DNA from: an uncultured Clostridia bacterium
GTDB taxonomy: Bacteria; Bacillota; Clostridia; Christensenellales; Aristaeellaceae
Assembly (NCBI GenBank): GCA_947167215.1
Contig: CAMVHE010000025.1
Coordinates: forward strand, 1 to 36,456
DNA length: 36,456 nucleotides
Direction of reading: 5' to 3'
In this document: positions 1-7,698 of the stretch, one piece after another
How positions within the stretch are numbered: the first letter of the stretch is position 1
Layout: each line of letters starts with the position of its first letter
Program-made: the position numbers and the translations under genes
Notes under the pieces: generated by a model
What the model saw: only the letters and a program-made list of their open reading frames with translations
Databases searched by the model: none
Told to the model about the DNA's origin: nothing

Positions 1-16
1 GGAAAAGGGAAAAAAC

Positions 17-395
17 ATGGTAAATCAACGATTTTCGTTTGACATTATGGGGAGGCATTTGATGAGGAGGGCGTTCCCTATGGACGCCCTTTGCCGGAGC
101 CGGCGGATTTTGAAGGCCTGCGGGATTTGGGAACGCCCTCGACAGTGAAAGGCTGATCGTCCACTGCCGGGAAGGCACATCGCGCCCGGCGGCAGTCGCG
201 ACGGCCATATGGGAATCGCGGTGCAGCGTGGACAAGAGGAAGACCCATGGCCGATACGCACCAAATCCCCGCGAATATGCTTTGGCATGCCGGGAGCCTG
301 GCATTCCACCTCAAGGCCTGATCTGCTGCGCTGTGCCGGAGGAAAACGGCATATGGCGCATTGAAAGGGACCGGAAGGTATCAGCGAAGCATTGA
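17..395 (+). pseudogene. Decayed dual-specificity/tyrosine phosphatase
   Basis: A broken gene readable only by joining two frames. From about 58 one frame encodes DEEGVPYGRPLPEPADFEGL, the usual N-terminal part of small bacterial dual-specificity-like phosphatases. Near 125-150 the reading must shift to the frame of 147-395, which encodes ERLIVHCREGTSRPAAVA. This contains the HCx(5)R phosphatase loop: His at 162, Cys at 165, Arg at 183. The same frame runs on through HGRYAPNPREYAL, resembling the 'YHPN' segment that follows in this family, and stops at 393-395. An ATG at 17 follows a GGAAAAGGG stretch that could be the old ribosome site. The frameshift is seen directly; the family call comes from the loop and its flanks. 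Presumably non-functional. Confidence 0.6.
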
Positions 396-429
396 ATCTG
401 CAGGAAACAGCGGAAGGAGGGAAGCGTGC

Positions 430-672
430 ATGCACGATGTTCTCTCGGATATTCATGGGGAAAGCGCCGCATTTGACGCCATCCTGGCCGGGGATGCATA
501 TCGCCCATGGCGGCGGCGTGACCGACCCGGACTGCGGCAGCGTGTTCCCGGAATACGGCGGGCAGCCGGGCTGTCTCCGGCGGGGGACGGCATGGCGTTC
601 TATTCCGTGGAAAGGCCAGTGACGGCAGGAAAAGCAGAAGAATGGAAAGCGAAATATTCCCGGACAGAATGA
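430..672 (+). pseudogene. Decayed Ser/Thr-type metallophosphatase
   Basis: Remnant of a PrpE/calcineurin-like metallophosphatase. The ATG at 430 has a good ribosome site (GGAGGG, 8 nt spacing) and begins MHDVLSDIHGESAAFDAIL, the metal-binding D-x-H-G start of these enzymes. The homology then jumps: a second frame reads HIAHGGGVTDPDCGSVFPEYGGQ, which matches the C-terminal 'IAIDCGCVFPEYGG' segment. The original frame returns for DGMAFYSVE up to the TGA at 670-672. The central part of the enzyme, including the GDxxDRG and GNH metal sites, is missing, so this is an internal deletion plus frameshift. It lies next to another broken phosphatase, suggesting both were lost together. Confidence 0.6.
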
Positions 673-683
673 GGTGACGTGAT

Positions 684-1886
684 ATGGCAGAGCCTGAGGA
701 TTTTGTCATCGAAAACGGTCTGCTGACAAAGTACGAAGGCCCGGGCGGAAATGTGGAGATTCCGGAGGGCGTGACGGAAATCGGCAGCAGGGCATTCCAG
801 TATTGCAAGGGACTGACGGACATTACGATCTCTGCCACTGTAAGGCGAGTAGGGAAGGACGCCTTCCAGTACTGCGAGAAACTGAGGCGGGCCGCACTGG
901 GAACGGGCGTGGAGGAGATCGACGACGAGGCATTCCAGGGATGTTTCAGCCTGCAGCACATCGCGATCCCTGCAGGAGTGCGGCGCATCGGCCGCAGGAC
1001 GTTCGCCTGGTGTATCCGATTGAAGGATGTTCAGTTCCCGGAGGGGCTGCAGCAAATCGATGCGGAGAGCTTTTCCGGCTGCAGGGAATTGATGGGTCTG
1101 TCGCTGCCGGAGGGCCTGACGCGCATTGGCGAAAATGCCTTTTACGGCTGCGAGAGCCTGATGGAGCTGACCCTTCCCCGGAGCGTCAGGGAAATCGGAC
1201 GATGGGCTTTCAACGATTGCAAGACCCTCGAACGGGTCAGGATCACGGACAGCGTGGTGGACTTCAGCGTATTCTGGGGATGCGACCGCCTGGAGGCCTA
1301 TGTTATTCCGCCAGCGTCCGGACACTACAGTGCGGTGGACGGAGTCGTTTTCAGCCGGGATGGGACCCGTCTGATCGCCTATCCGCCCGGACGGCGCAGC
1401 TGGCGCTATGACATCCCGGAAAAAGTCACGGAGTTCCCGGCAAGCGCCTTTGACAAGGCGCCGGTGGAGCTGGTCTTTGTGCCAAAGGGTGTGAAATGCA
1501 TTCCGACCTACACGACAGGTGCTGAAAACAGTCCCTGTTTCGCAAGCGCTGACCCTGCCCTTATAGCCCGGGTAGGAAGAAGTCTCTACCTCGGTCCGCT
1601 GGAGGACCTGTCCGGGCGGCAGCAGCGGATCGCGGCCGAGGGTTTCCTGGCTGTGCTCGAAACCGGCATGCCGGAGCTTGAACCCTGGGAGGAGGAATAT
1701 ATCAACTATATCCGGCGGGAATATGCTGCCTTTGAAAAGAAGGCCTGGCGGAACGAGTTCCTTCTGCGCCTGCTGATGGAGCACGGCATGCTGAAGCAGG
1801 AGACTGCGGAAAACATGCGGCGGAAGTTTGAGGCCGAGGGGAAGGTGAATCTGGCGGAAGCGCTGGAAGACTATCTCTGTCAATGA
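684..1886 (+). CDS. BspA-like leucine-rich repeat protein
   Basis: A 400-aa protein with tandem LRR_5 (BspA/TpLRR) repeats over roughly residues 20-195. The recurring pattern is 'I-P-x-G-V/L-x-x-I-G-x-x-A-F-x-x-C-x-x-L', for example IPEGVTEIGSRAFQYCKGL and LPEGLTRIGENAFYGCESL. A further degenerate repeat follows (IPEKVTEFPASAFDKAPV). The last 120 residues or so are helical and charged, without repeats. There is no signal peptide or membrane anchor, so it is probably cytoplasmic, unlike secreted BspA adhesins; such repeats usually mediate protein binding. The ATG at 684 has GAGGTGA 7-8 nt upstream, directly after the metallophosphatase remnant's stop. No terminator was recognised after it. The partner is unknown. 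Confidence 0.85.
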   Translation: MAEPEDFVIENGLLTKYEGPGGNVEIPEGVTEIGSRAFQYCKGLTDITISATVRRVGKDAFQYCEKLRRAALGTGVEEIDDEAFQGCFSLQHIAIPAGVRRIGRRTFAWCIRLKDVQFPEGLQQIDAESFSGCRELMGLSLPEGLTRIGENAFYGCESLMELTLPRSVREIGRWAFNDCKTLERVRITDSVVDFSVFWGCDRLEAYVIPPASGHYSAVDGVVFSRDGTRLIAYPPGRRSWRYDIPEKVTEFPASAFDKAPVELVFVPKGVKCIPTYTTGAENSPCFASADPALIARVGRSLYLGPLEDLSGRQQRIAAEGFLAVLETGMPELEPWEEEYINYIRREYAAFEKKAWRNEFLLRLLMEHGMLKQETAENMRRKFEAEGKVNLAEALEDYLCQ

Positions 1887-2201
1887 AAGACGGTTGGCCG
1901 GGAGAACGGACGGGCAGCAGGGGATGAAATGAAAGAATCCTGAAAAGAAACGGTATCTTCATTGGCACTGCAGTGTTTCCGACATGTGGAAGCGGATTTT
2001 TTCAGGGCCAGCATCCAGTCCCGCCCAGAGGATGCAGCGGCCATTCTGCTCCATTATCCTGCTGTGATGCATGTCAGTCTGCTGCTATTGCGCATATTCC
2101 ATCTATTGGAGTCGGAAGAGTTACCTGTCAGGCGGGATTAAGCCTGTCTGCTGAAGACCGGTATCCGGCGGACGGAACGGTGCTTTCTGAAAGTCCGTAT
2201 C

Positions 2202-2255
2202 CGGAAGGAAGCATGTTCCTTCCGTAATTGCGGGAAAAAACGGGATTCCGCAATT
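2202..2255 (+). other. Two tandem hairpins upstream of small membrane gene
   Basis: The 450-nt gap 1887-2338 has no convincing gene (an ORF at 1973-2227 lacks a ribosome site and family resemblance). It contains two back-to-back inverted repeats. The first is a perfect 9-bp stem, CGGAAGGAA at 2202-2210 and its complement at 2216-2224, loop GCATG. The second pairs AATTGCGG at 2226-2233 with 2248-2255 over a 14-nt loop. Neither is followed by a T-run on the plus strand. The right arm of the second touches the -35 box of the next promoter, so it could be an operator or transcription barrier. Role is inference. Confidence 0.45.
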
Positions 2256-2282
2256 GCAGAAAGCAGAAAGAAGTGCTACAAT
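2254..2282 (+). promoter_or_regulatory. Sigma-A-type promoter for small membrane gene
   Basis: TTGCAG at 2254-2259, 17-nt spacer, TACAAT at 2277-2282. The match is close to the vegetative consensus and has the same -35 hexamer and spacing as the pckA promoter in this window. The start codon of the 53-aa ORF lies about 57 nt downstream of the -10 box. Confidence 0.65.
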
Positions 2283-2338
2283 TACAACCAACGGACACAC
2301 AGCATGTTCTTATTTCGATTCAAAGGAGTGCAGAGACT

Positions 2339-2500
2339 ATGAATGGTATTTCCCCGGTGCTTGCATTTATCCTGACGGCCGTCGTTGCCGCGCTGACCGT
2401 TCTGCTTTTTACTTCCGGACATCCGGTATGGGGTGTTCTGGTGGGAATCGTCTGCATTGACTTCTTTGCAGACCTGGTGCTTTCCCTGAAGAAGGCGTAA
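2339..2500 (+). CDS. 53-aa two-helix membrane protein, unknown function
   Basis: Small protein beginning MNGISPVLAFILTAVVAALT. It has two hydrophobic helices at about residues 5-24 and 28-48, separated by a short SGHPVW turn, and ends in the basic tail LKKA. This predicts a hairpin in the cytoplasmic membrane. A longer in-frame ORF begins at 2228, but its first 37 residues are non-hydrophobic. The ATG at 2339 has AAAGGAG about 10 nt upstream, so the short form is preferred. The gene is monocistronic: recognisable promoter at 2254-2282 and Rho-independent terminator at 2541-2568. I do not recognise the family. Expression signals make it a real gene rather than a chance ORF. Confidence 0.7.
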   Translation: MNGISPVLAFILTAVVAALTVLLFTSGHPVWGVLVGIVCIDFFADLVLSLKKA

Positions 2501-2540
2501 AGGACAGAAATCATTCCCCTGCGGAAAGGGTGCAGTGAAT

Positions 2541-2568
2541 GGATTCGAGAAATACTCGAGTCCTTTTT
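2541..2568 (+). terminator. Rho-independent terminator
   Basis: Stem GGATTCGAG at 2541-2549 pairs with CTCGAGTCC (one G-T pair) ending at 2563, followed by TTTTT. It ends the 53-aa membrane protein transcript. Confidence 0.8.
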
Positions 2569-2647
2569 GCTATAAACCGGTTTTCCGGGAAGGGGTGCCT
2601 TAAACAGACCCGTTGAGGGTTGAAGGAGAAAGCTGGGAGGAAACGGC

Positions 2648-3715
2648 GTGAAGGACATTATTGCGCAATTTGAACTGGAAGGAAGGCCGGTGGCGGTCAT
2701 TCCCTTCGGGGACGGACATATCAATGAAACCTATCTGGTGGCAACGGGCAGGCCGCACCTGTATATTCTGCAGAAAGTCAACCGGAAGGTTTTCCCGGAT
2801 GCCCGGGGGCTGATGAACAACATCATTGCGGTAACGGAGCATTTGCGGGCCAAGGATCCCGATCCGCGGCATTCCCTGACCCTGGTGCCCACCAGGGACG
2901 GGCAGAAATACCTGCTGACGGAAGCCGGGGAGCTCTGGCGCGTCTATGAATACATCATGGTAAGCATCTGTCTGACCCGTGCCGAAACCGCCGGGGATTT
3001 CCGTGGGAGCGGAAAGGCCTTCGGGAAGTTCCTGCAGGACCTCGGCGACTTTGATGCGGGCCTGCTGGTGGAGACCATTCCGCACTTTCATGACACGCCG
3101 CACCGGTACCGGGACTTCCATGCGGCAGTGGCGGCGGATGTGTGCGGCAGGGCAAAGCAGGTAAAGCGGGAGATTGACTTCTTCCTCGAACGGGAAGCCT
3201 CTGCGTCCGTGTTGATGGATCAGCTTTCCGCCGGCGTGCTTCCCCTGCGGGTCACCCAGAACGATACCAAGCTCAATAACGTCATGCTGGACGAGAAGAC
3301 CCGGGAGCCCCTCTGCGTGCTCGACCTGGATACGGTGATGCCGGGGCTGGCGGCCAATGACTTCGGGGACGCCATCCGCTTCGGCGCTTCCACGGCCGAG
3401 GAGGATGAAAGGGACCTGAGCCTGGTCCATTTTTCCCTGGAGCTGTACCGGGCCTACGCGGAAGGGTACCTGTCGGTATGCCGGGACAGCCTGGGGGATG
3501 CGGAGCTCCTGTCCCTGGCGGACGGTTCCCGGATCCTGACGCTGGAATGCGGCATGCGCTTCCTGACGGATTACCTGCAGGGGGATACCTATTTCCATGT
3601 GGCGCGCAGGGAGCATAACCTGGACCGGGCACGGACGCAGATAGCACTGGTGGCGGAAATGGAAGGGCAGATGGAGGCCATGAAGGCGATTCTCTGGGAG
3701 ATGAAAAAGGCATGA
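2648..3715 (+). CDS. nahK: N-acetylhexosamine 1-kinase-like phosphotransferase
   Basis: A 355-aa kinase of the aminoglycoside-phosphotransferase fold, resembling bifidobacterial NahK (about 359 aa) along its length from memory. NahK phosphorylates GlcNAc/GalNAc at C1 in salvage of mucin-type and milk glycans. Diagnostic segments are FGDGHINETYLV near residue 20, YILQKVNRKVFPDA, ETIPHFHDTPHRYRDF near 140, the catalytic loop NDTKLNN (Asp206), the metal-binding DLDTVMPG, and FGDAIRFGASTAEEDERDLS. Odd point: the loop reads TQNDTK where NahK, as I recall it, has THNDTK (Gln204 for His); the catalytic Asp is retained. Start is GTG with GGGAGG upstream. The last codons overlap the next gene by 4 nt (ATGA), indicating translational coupling. 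No lacto-N-biose phosphorylase is adjacent, so substrate is uncertain. Confidence 0.85.
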   Translation: MKDIIAQFELEGRPVAVIPFGDGHINETYLVATGRPHLYILQKVNRKVFPDARGLMNNIIAVTEHLRAKDPDPRHSLTLVPTRDGQKYLLTEAGELWRVYEYIMVSICLTRAETAGDFRGSGKAFGKFLQDLGDFDAGLLVETIPHFHDTPHRYRDFHAAVAADVCGRAKQVKREIDFFLEREASASVLMDQLSAGVLPLRVTQNDTKLNNVMLDEKTREPLCVLDLDTVMPGLAANDFGDAIRFGASTAEEDERDLSLVHFSLELYRAYAEGYLSVCRDSLGDAELLSLADGSRILTLECGMRFLTDYLQGDTYFHVARREHNLDRARTQIALVAEMEGQMEAMKAILWEMKKA

Positions 3716-4467
3716 AAAAAGGTGGAATGAAAAGGGCCGCGCTTCTGCTTCTGGCGCTTCTGCTGACGGTGCTGACGGGCATGGTGGCGGCAGAGCCGGA
3801 AAAGGTGGTCTATCTGACCTTTGATGACGGACCGACCGGCACGACGCCGGAGCTGCTGGCCATCCTGGATGAACTGCAAGTGCCTGCCACCTTCTTCATG
3901 GTGGGCTTTGCAGCCATGCGCTATCCCGAAAACACCCGGGCGGTGGTGGCGGCAGGGCATGCCGTGGGCTGCCATACCATGGACCATGCCTCCGGCGGGC
4001 TTCAGGAAGGAACCGAGGCGGTGGACTGGAATTTCCGACGCTTTGAGAAGGAAATGCGGCTGATCCTGGAGGATGAGTCCTTTGCCACAGATCTTTTCCG
4101 TTTCCCCGGCGGCAGCACTTCCTACCCCTATACGACGAAGCGGTATGTCAATGAGGCGGGCTGGGCCTGGTTTGACTGGAACGCCATGACCTGCGACACC
4201 TATGAGGACATGAACCGCACCAAGGTGCTCAAAAGCGTGCGGAACAGCACCGGCAGCCGGGACGTGGTGATCCTTCTGGCCCACGAGGGAAAGAAGCTTA
4301 CCAGGGATGCGCTGCCGGAGATTGTGGCTTTCTACCGGGAGCGGGGGTATGAATTCCGCCGGCTTTCCACCGCACCGGAGGAGCGGGAAATCCTTTCCCG
4401 GTGCGATGCGCACCTGTCCTTCCCGCTGCTTCCGGCACCGGAGGATACGCAGGACGGCAGCCGGTAG
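3712..4467 (+). CDS. Secreted polysaccharide deacetylase (NodB domain)
   Basis: A 251-aa carbohydrate esterase family 4 protein. Residues 1-27 form a signal peptide (MKKGGMKRAALLLLALLLT, AAA-like cleavage region). The NodB domain follows: motif 1 YLTFDDGPTGTTP carries the catalytic base and metal Asp, motif 2 CHTMDHA supplies the His ligands (HxxxH), motif 3 is RFPGGSTS, motif 4 contains WFDWNAM, and motif 5 is VILLAHE. Such enzymes remove N- or O-acetyl groups from peptidoglycan or other GlcNAc polymers outside the cell. Its start overlaps the NahK-like gene's stop by 4 nt, linking extracellular amino-sugar deacetylation with amino-sugar phosphorylation. A second possible ATG lies at 3727; either leaves the signal peptide intact. 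Substrate is not determinable here. Confidence 0.88.
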   Translation: MKKGGMKRAALLLLALLLTVLTGMVAAEPEKVVYLTFDDGPTGTTPELLAILDELQVPATFFMVGFAAMRYPENTRAVVAAGHAVGCHTMDHASGGLQEGTEAVDWNFRRFEKEMRLILEDESFATDLFRFPGGSTSYPYTTKRYVNEAGWAWFDWNAMTCDTYEDMNRTKVLKSVRNSTGSRDVVILLAHEGKKLTRDALPEIVAFYRERGYEFRRLSTAPEEREILSRCDAHLSFPLLPAPEDTQDGSR

Positions 4468-4679
4468 GGAAAACCCGGAGGGCCGCCCGTTTTTCCACAC
4501 ACAAGTCCCTCTGTTCCTTTCGGAAAAGGAAGGAAATGCGGGCAGAAGGGAAAATTGCGGCCGCATTGGACGGGTTATAACAGCCAAAGGATTGGCCGGT
4601 TAATTCGGACAGATTTCACGAAAATGTGTCATTTTGACGGAATTGCGGAAAACACGTTGGTGTGAATGAAAAAAAGTGA

Positions 4680-4708
4680 TTGACGGAAGATTTGTTCCGA
4701 GTTATAAT
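4680..4708 (+). promoter_or_regulatory. Strong vegetative promoter of rpsU
   Basis: TTGACG at 4680-4685, 17-nt spacer, perfect TATAAT at 4703-4708. It gives a short leader of about 60 nt to the rpsU ATG at 4774. The preceding 4468-4679 holds no gene. Confidence 0.85.
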
Positions 4709-4773
4709 GAGAGTTGTGAACGGGGCACTGCCCTCAACACTATTTTATGCAACAGTCGAGGGGAGGGATATTG

Positions 4774-4947
4774 ATGTCTGAGATCCGTGTTCGTGAAAAC
4801 GAATCCCTCGAGAGTGCTCTCAGGAGATTTAAACGGCAATGTGCACGCTCCGGAGTGATCGCCGAAGTACGGAAGCGGGAGCACTACGAGAAGCCAAGCG
4901 TAAAGCGCAAAAAGAAGGCTGAAGCGGCTCGCAAGCGCAAGTATTGA
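4774..4947 (+). CDS. rpsU: 30S ribosomal protein S21
   Basis: A 57-aa basic protein of the S21 family, which sits near the 3' end of 16S rRNA and helps initiation. It shows the conserved N-terminus [20 protein letters not shown], the [21 protein letters not shown] core and the Lys/Arg-rich tail. The ATG at 4774 is preferred over an in-frame ATG at 4747, because the GGGGAGGG ribosome site lies just upstream of 4774 and MSEIRVREN is the usual N-terminus. It has its own strong promoter and terminator. In many Firmicutes rpsU lies close to mtaB, as here. Confidence 0.96.
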   Translation: MSEIRVRENESLESALRRFKRQCARSGVIAEVRKREHYEKPSVKRKKKAEAARKRKY

Positions 4948-4953
4948 TTCATT

Positions 4954-4983
4954 TGTCCCATCTCACGATGGGACATTTTTTTC
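4954..4983 (+). terminator. Rho-independent terminator of rpsU
   Basis: Perfect 9-bp stem TGTCCCATC (4954-4962) with GATGGGACA (4967-4975), 4-nt loop, then a run of seven or eight Ts. The next gene's ribosome site begins immediately after, so some readthrough may feed the methyltransferase operon. Confidence 0.9.
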
Positions 4984-4995
4984 TATGGAGGTTTT

Positions 4996-6021
4996 ATGCA
5001 GTATGCATGCCTGATCTATCCCCATGCCAATATCCGCTACCGTGCCTCCCTGCGGAAAATCACCGCGGCGGAGCTTACGCTCATACTGAAGGCCATCCGC
5101 CGGGACGTGGTCCCGGAAGAGGAGGAACGGGGCGGCGCCGCATTCCTGACCTTTGATACCCCGGAATTCAGCCGCAGGGACATCGGGTACCTGTGGACCA
5201 CGGCGGGTGCATTTCTGTGGTTTGAAAAGGACGGGGAGAACCTGCATCTGCTGCCGGGGGAGCATCCTTCCTATGTGGGGGAGGACCTGGCGCTGCTGCT
5301 CAAATACAAGGGAAAGACCAATGAGATGTTCACGGACGCCATGATCGGCATGGCCCTGGCGGTCAGCGACTTCCAGGCCATCTATGACGCCCAGCTGGTG
5401 GTGTGCGACCCCATGGCCGGCAAGGGCACGACGCTGTTCCTGGCGCTGCGCCGCGGGTTCCACAGCATCGGCCTGGAGCTGAACCGGCATGATGTGGGGG
5501 AGGCAACCCAGTTCCTGAACCGGTACCTGACCGGCGCCCGGATGAAGTTCAAGCATACGGAAATCTCCCAGACCATCCGCGGGAAGCAGGGAGCCCTGGA
5601 GCAAAAATGGGTGCTTTCGGATACGCCGGAGCATTTCAGGGACGGGGATACCCGGACCCTGCGCTTCCTGCAGGCGGATACCCGGGACGCAGGGCTGCTG
5701 CTCAAGAAGGAAACCGTGCACCTGATGGTCACGGACCTGCCCTACGGCGTGCAGACCGGCACGGCGGGCAAGGCGGATACTATCCTCGGCACCGTGAAGA
5801 GCGCCCTTCCGGGATACCTGTCTGCACTGAAGCCCGGCGGCGTCCTGGCCATGAGCTTCAATACCTATGTCACGAAACGGCAGGACCTTCTGCAGGCGGG
5901 AGCCGATGCGGGCTTCGAGCCGGTGGAAACCCCCGACCTGTCCCACTGGGTGGAACAGGCCATTGACCGGGATGTGGTGCTGCTGAAGAAGAAGAGCCTC
6001 AGAAAGGGGTACAACATATGA
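4996..6021 (+). CDS. Trm11/UPF0020-like SAM-dependent methyltransferase
   Basis: A 341-aa protein with a Rossmann methyltransferase domain in its second half. The SAM-binding motif is CDPMAGKGTTL at about residues 137-147, GLELNR is the acidic-loop motif, and TDLPYG at residues 246-251 is the catalytic D-x-P-Y motif typical of amino-group (guanine-N2 type) methyltransferases such as Trm11, Trm14 and TrmG10. The N-terminal 110 residues (YPHANIRYRASLRKITAAEL) replace a classic THUMP domain and are not recognised. It overlaps mtaB by 4 nt (ATGA), so both are co-translated. That pairing supports a tRNA substrate, by inference. RBS GGAGG is 7 nt before the ATG. Confidence 0.75.
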   Translation: MQYACLIYPHANIRYRASLRKITAAELTLILKAIRRDVVPEEEERGGAAFLTFDTPEFSRRDIGYLWTTAGAFLWFEKDGENLHLLPGEHPSYVGEDLALLLKYKGKTNEMFTDAMIGMALAVSDFQAIYDAQLVVCDPMAGKGTTLFLALRRGFHSIGLELNRHDVGEATQFLNRYLTGARMKFKHTEISQTIRGKQGALEQKWVLSDTPEHFRDGDTRTLRFLQADTRDAGLLLKKETVHLMVTDLPYGVQTGTAGKADTILGTVKSALPGYLSALKPGGVLAMSFNTYVTKRQDLLQAGADAGFEPVETPDLSHWVEQAIDRDVVLLKKKSLRKGYNI

Positions 6022-7340
6022 GCCGTGTCGCATTTGTGACCCTGGGCTGCAAGGTCAACCAGTACGATACCCAGGCGATGCGGGAATGCTTTCTGCAGGC
6101 GGGCTACCAGGAGGTGTCCGTCCATGACGCGGCGGACGTGTATGTGGTCAACACCTGCACCGTAACCGGCACCGGGGACAGCAAGAGCCTGGCGGAAGTG
6201 AGGCGCTGCCACCGCCGGAACCCGGAAGCGGAGATCGTGGTGGCCGGGTGCCTGGCCCAGCGGCGGCCGGAGGAGATGCGCCTGCCCGGCGTGCGCCTGG
6301 TGCTGGGGAACCAGCGCCGGATGGAAGTGGTCACGCTGCTGCAGCAGGCAGAGGCGGAGGACTGCACCCTGATTGCCGTGGACAGGCTGACCCATGTGCC
6401 CTTCGAGGCCCTCTGCGTCCATGCCAATGAAGGCCGGACCCGGGCGGTCATGAAGATCCAGGAGGGCTGCGACCGGTACTGCACCTACTGCATTATCCCC
6501 TATGTCCGGGGCCCGATCCGTTCGAGGCCCCTGGCGGCGGTGCGGCAGGAGGCGGAGAGCCTGGGCGCAGCAGGATTCCGGGAAGTGGTGGTCACCGGCA
6601 TCCACCTGACCAGCTACGGCCGGGACCTGCGGGACGGCACGGACCTGCTGTCCGCGCTGCAGGTGATCCATGATGTGGAAGGAATTGACAGAATCCGGCT
6701 CGGATCTTTGGAACCGGTCGTGGTGACGGAGAAATTTGCGGCCGGAATTCAGAAGCTGCCCAAGGTATGCAGGCAGTTCCACCTGGCGCTGCAGAGCGGC
6801 AGCGACACCGTGCTCCGGGCCATGCACCGGCGCTATACCACGGAGGAATTCCTGCATTCCGTGTGCCTGCTGCGGGAGAAGATCCCGGGCTGCGCCATTA
6901 CTACGGATGTCATGACCGGATTCCCCGGGGAAGGGGAGAAGGAGTTTGAGGAAACCCGCAGGACCTGTGCCGCGGCGGCCTTTGAAAGGATGCACGTCTT
7001 TCCCTATTCCGAGCGGGAGGGCACCCCGGCGGCAGCCCTTCCGGGTTCCGTGCCCCGGGCAGTCCGGGAGGAGCGGGCCCGCATCCTGATTGCAGACGGG
7101 AAGGCCCTTCAGGCCGCGGGCCTGCAGCAGCGGGTGGGCGGGACCGAGGAAGTCCTGCTGGAGGAAGTGGAAGGAGACCGCGGGGAAGGCTATACGGACA
7201 GCTACCTTCGGTGCATTGTTGAAAAAAATCCCGCTTCGGTGTATGATACTGGGGCATTCGTTCCTTCCGGGATCGTGAAGGTACGCATCGTTTCCGTGAA
7301 AGGAGACGCCCTGCAGGGCGTCATGGAGGAAGAATCATGA
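6018..7340 (+). CDS. mtaB: tRNA t6A37 methylthiotransferase MtaB
   Basis: A 440-aa radical-SAM enzyme that inserts a methylthio group at C2 of t6A37 in ANN-decoding tRNAs. The N-terminal MTTase domain shows TLGCKVNQYDTQAM (Cys11), VNTCTV and VVAGCLAQ, supplying the auxiliary 4Fe-4S ligands. The radical-SAM motif CDRYCTYC places Cys at 151, 155 and 158, followed by IIPYVRG. The C-terminal region carries the TRAM domain. 'LGCKVNQYDT' distinguishes MtaB from MiaB and RimO. It overlaps both neighbours by 4 nt (ATGA), so it is the centre of a coupled three-gene run. Confidence 0.95.
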   Translation: MSRVAFVTLGCKVNQYDTQAMRECFLQAGYQEVSVHDAADVYVVNTCTVTGTGDSKSLAEVRRCHRRNPEAEIVVAGCLAQRRPEEMRLPGVRLVLGNQRRMEVVTLLQQAEAEDCTLIAVDRLTHVPFEALCVHANEGRTRAVMKIQEGCDRYCTYCIIPYVRGPIRSRPLAAVRQEAESLGAAGFREVVVTGIHLTSYGRDLRDGTDLLSALQVIHDVEGIDRIRLGSLEPVVVTEKFAAGIQKLPKVCRQFHLALQSGSDTVLRAMHRRYTTEEFLHSVCLLREKIPGCAITTDVMTGFPGEGEKEFEETRRTCAAAAFERMHVFPYSEREGTPAAALPGSVPRAVREERARILIADGKALQAAGLQQRVGGTEEVLLEEVEGDRGEGYTDSYLRCIVEKNPASVYDTGAFVPSGIVKVRIVSVKGDALQGVMEEES

Positions 7341-7684
7341 ACGAGAATTGTCTTTTTTGCAGAATCGCCGCCGGGGAAATCCCCAGCAGCAGAGTGTATG
7401 AGGATGAGACCGTGCTGGCCTTCCGGGACATCGCGCCCCAGGCGCCGGTCCATGTACTGGTTATTCCCAAAACCCATATCTCCGGCTGGAGCGCCGCAAA
7501 GGATGCCGATGACGCCCTTCTTGCACACCTGGTGCGGGTGGCCGCCGAGGTCGCCGAGAAAGAGGGCATTGCCGCCAGCGGCTACCGGGTGGTCAGCAAC
7601 TGCGGGCCGGATGCCCAGCAGACCGTGCCCCATCTCCACCTGCACGTGCTGGGAGGCACGGAGATGAAGGAACAGATGGCATAG
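7337..7684 (+). CDS. HIT-family nucleotide hydrolase (HinT-like)
   Basis: A 115-aa histidine-triad protein. It begins with CLFCRIAAGEIPS, has the VHVLVIPKTHI strand, and ends with the active-site triad HLHLHVLGG (His99, 101, 103). HinT-type enzymes cleave the phosphoramidate bond of AMP-lysine or AMP-NH2-like substrates. Its start overlaps the mtaB stop by 4 nt, and the next gene starts 15 nt later, so it belongs to the 4996-9666 operon. Physiological substrate is unknown. Confidence 0.93.
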   Translation: MNENCLFCRIAAGEIPSSRVYEDETVLAFRDIAPQAPVHVLVIPKTHISGWSAAKDADDALLAHLVRVAAEVAEKEGIAASGYRVVSNCGPDAQQTVPHLHLHVLGGTEMKEQMA

Positions 7685-7698
7685 GACGGAGGAAGGAC

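Noticed and set aside
1973..2227. Open frame of 84 codons, Cys-rich
   Set aside because: No ribosome site, no family resemblance, and it ends in the tandem hairpins before the small membrane gene.
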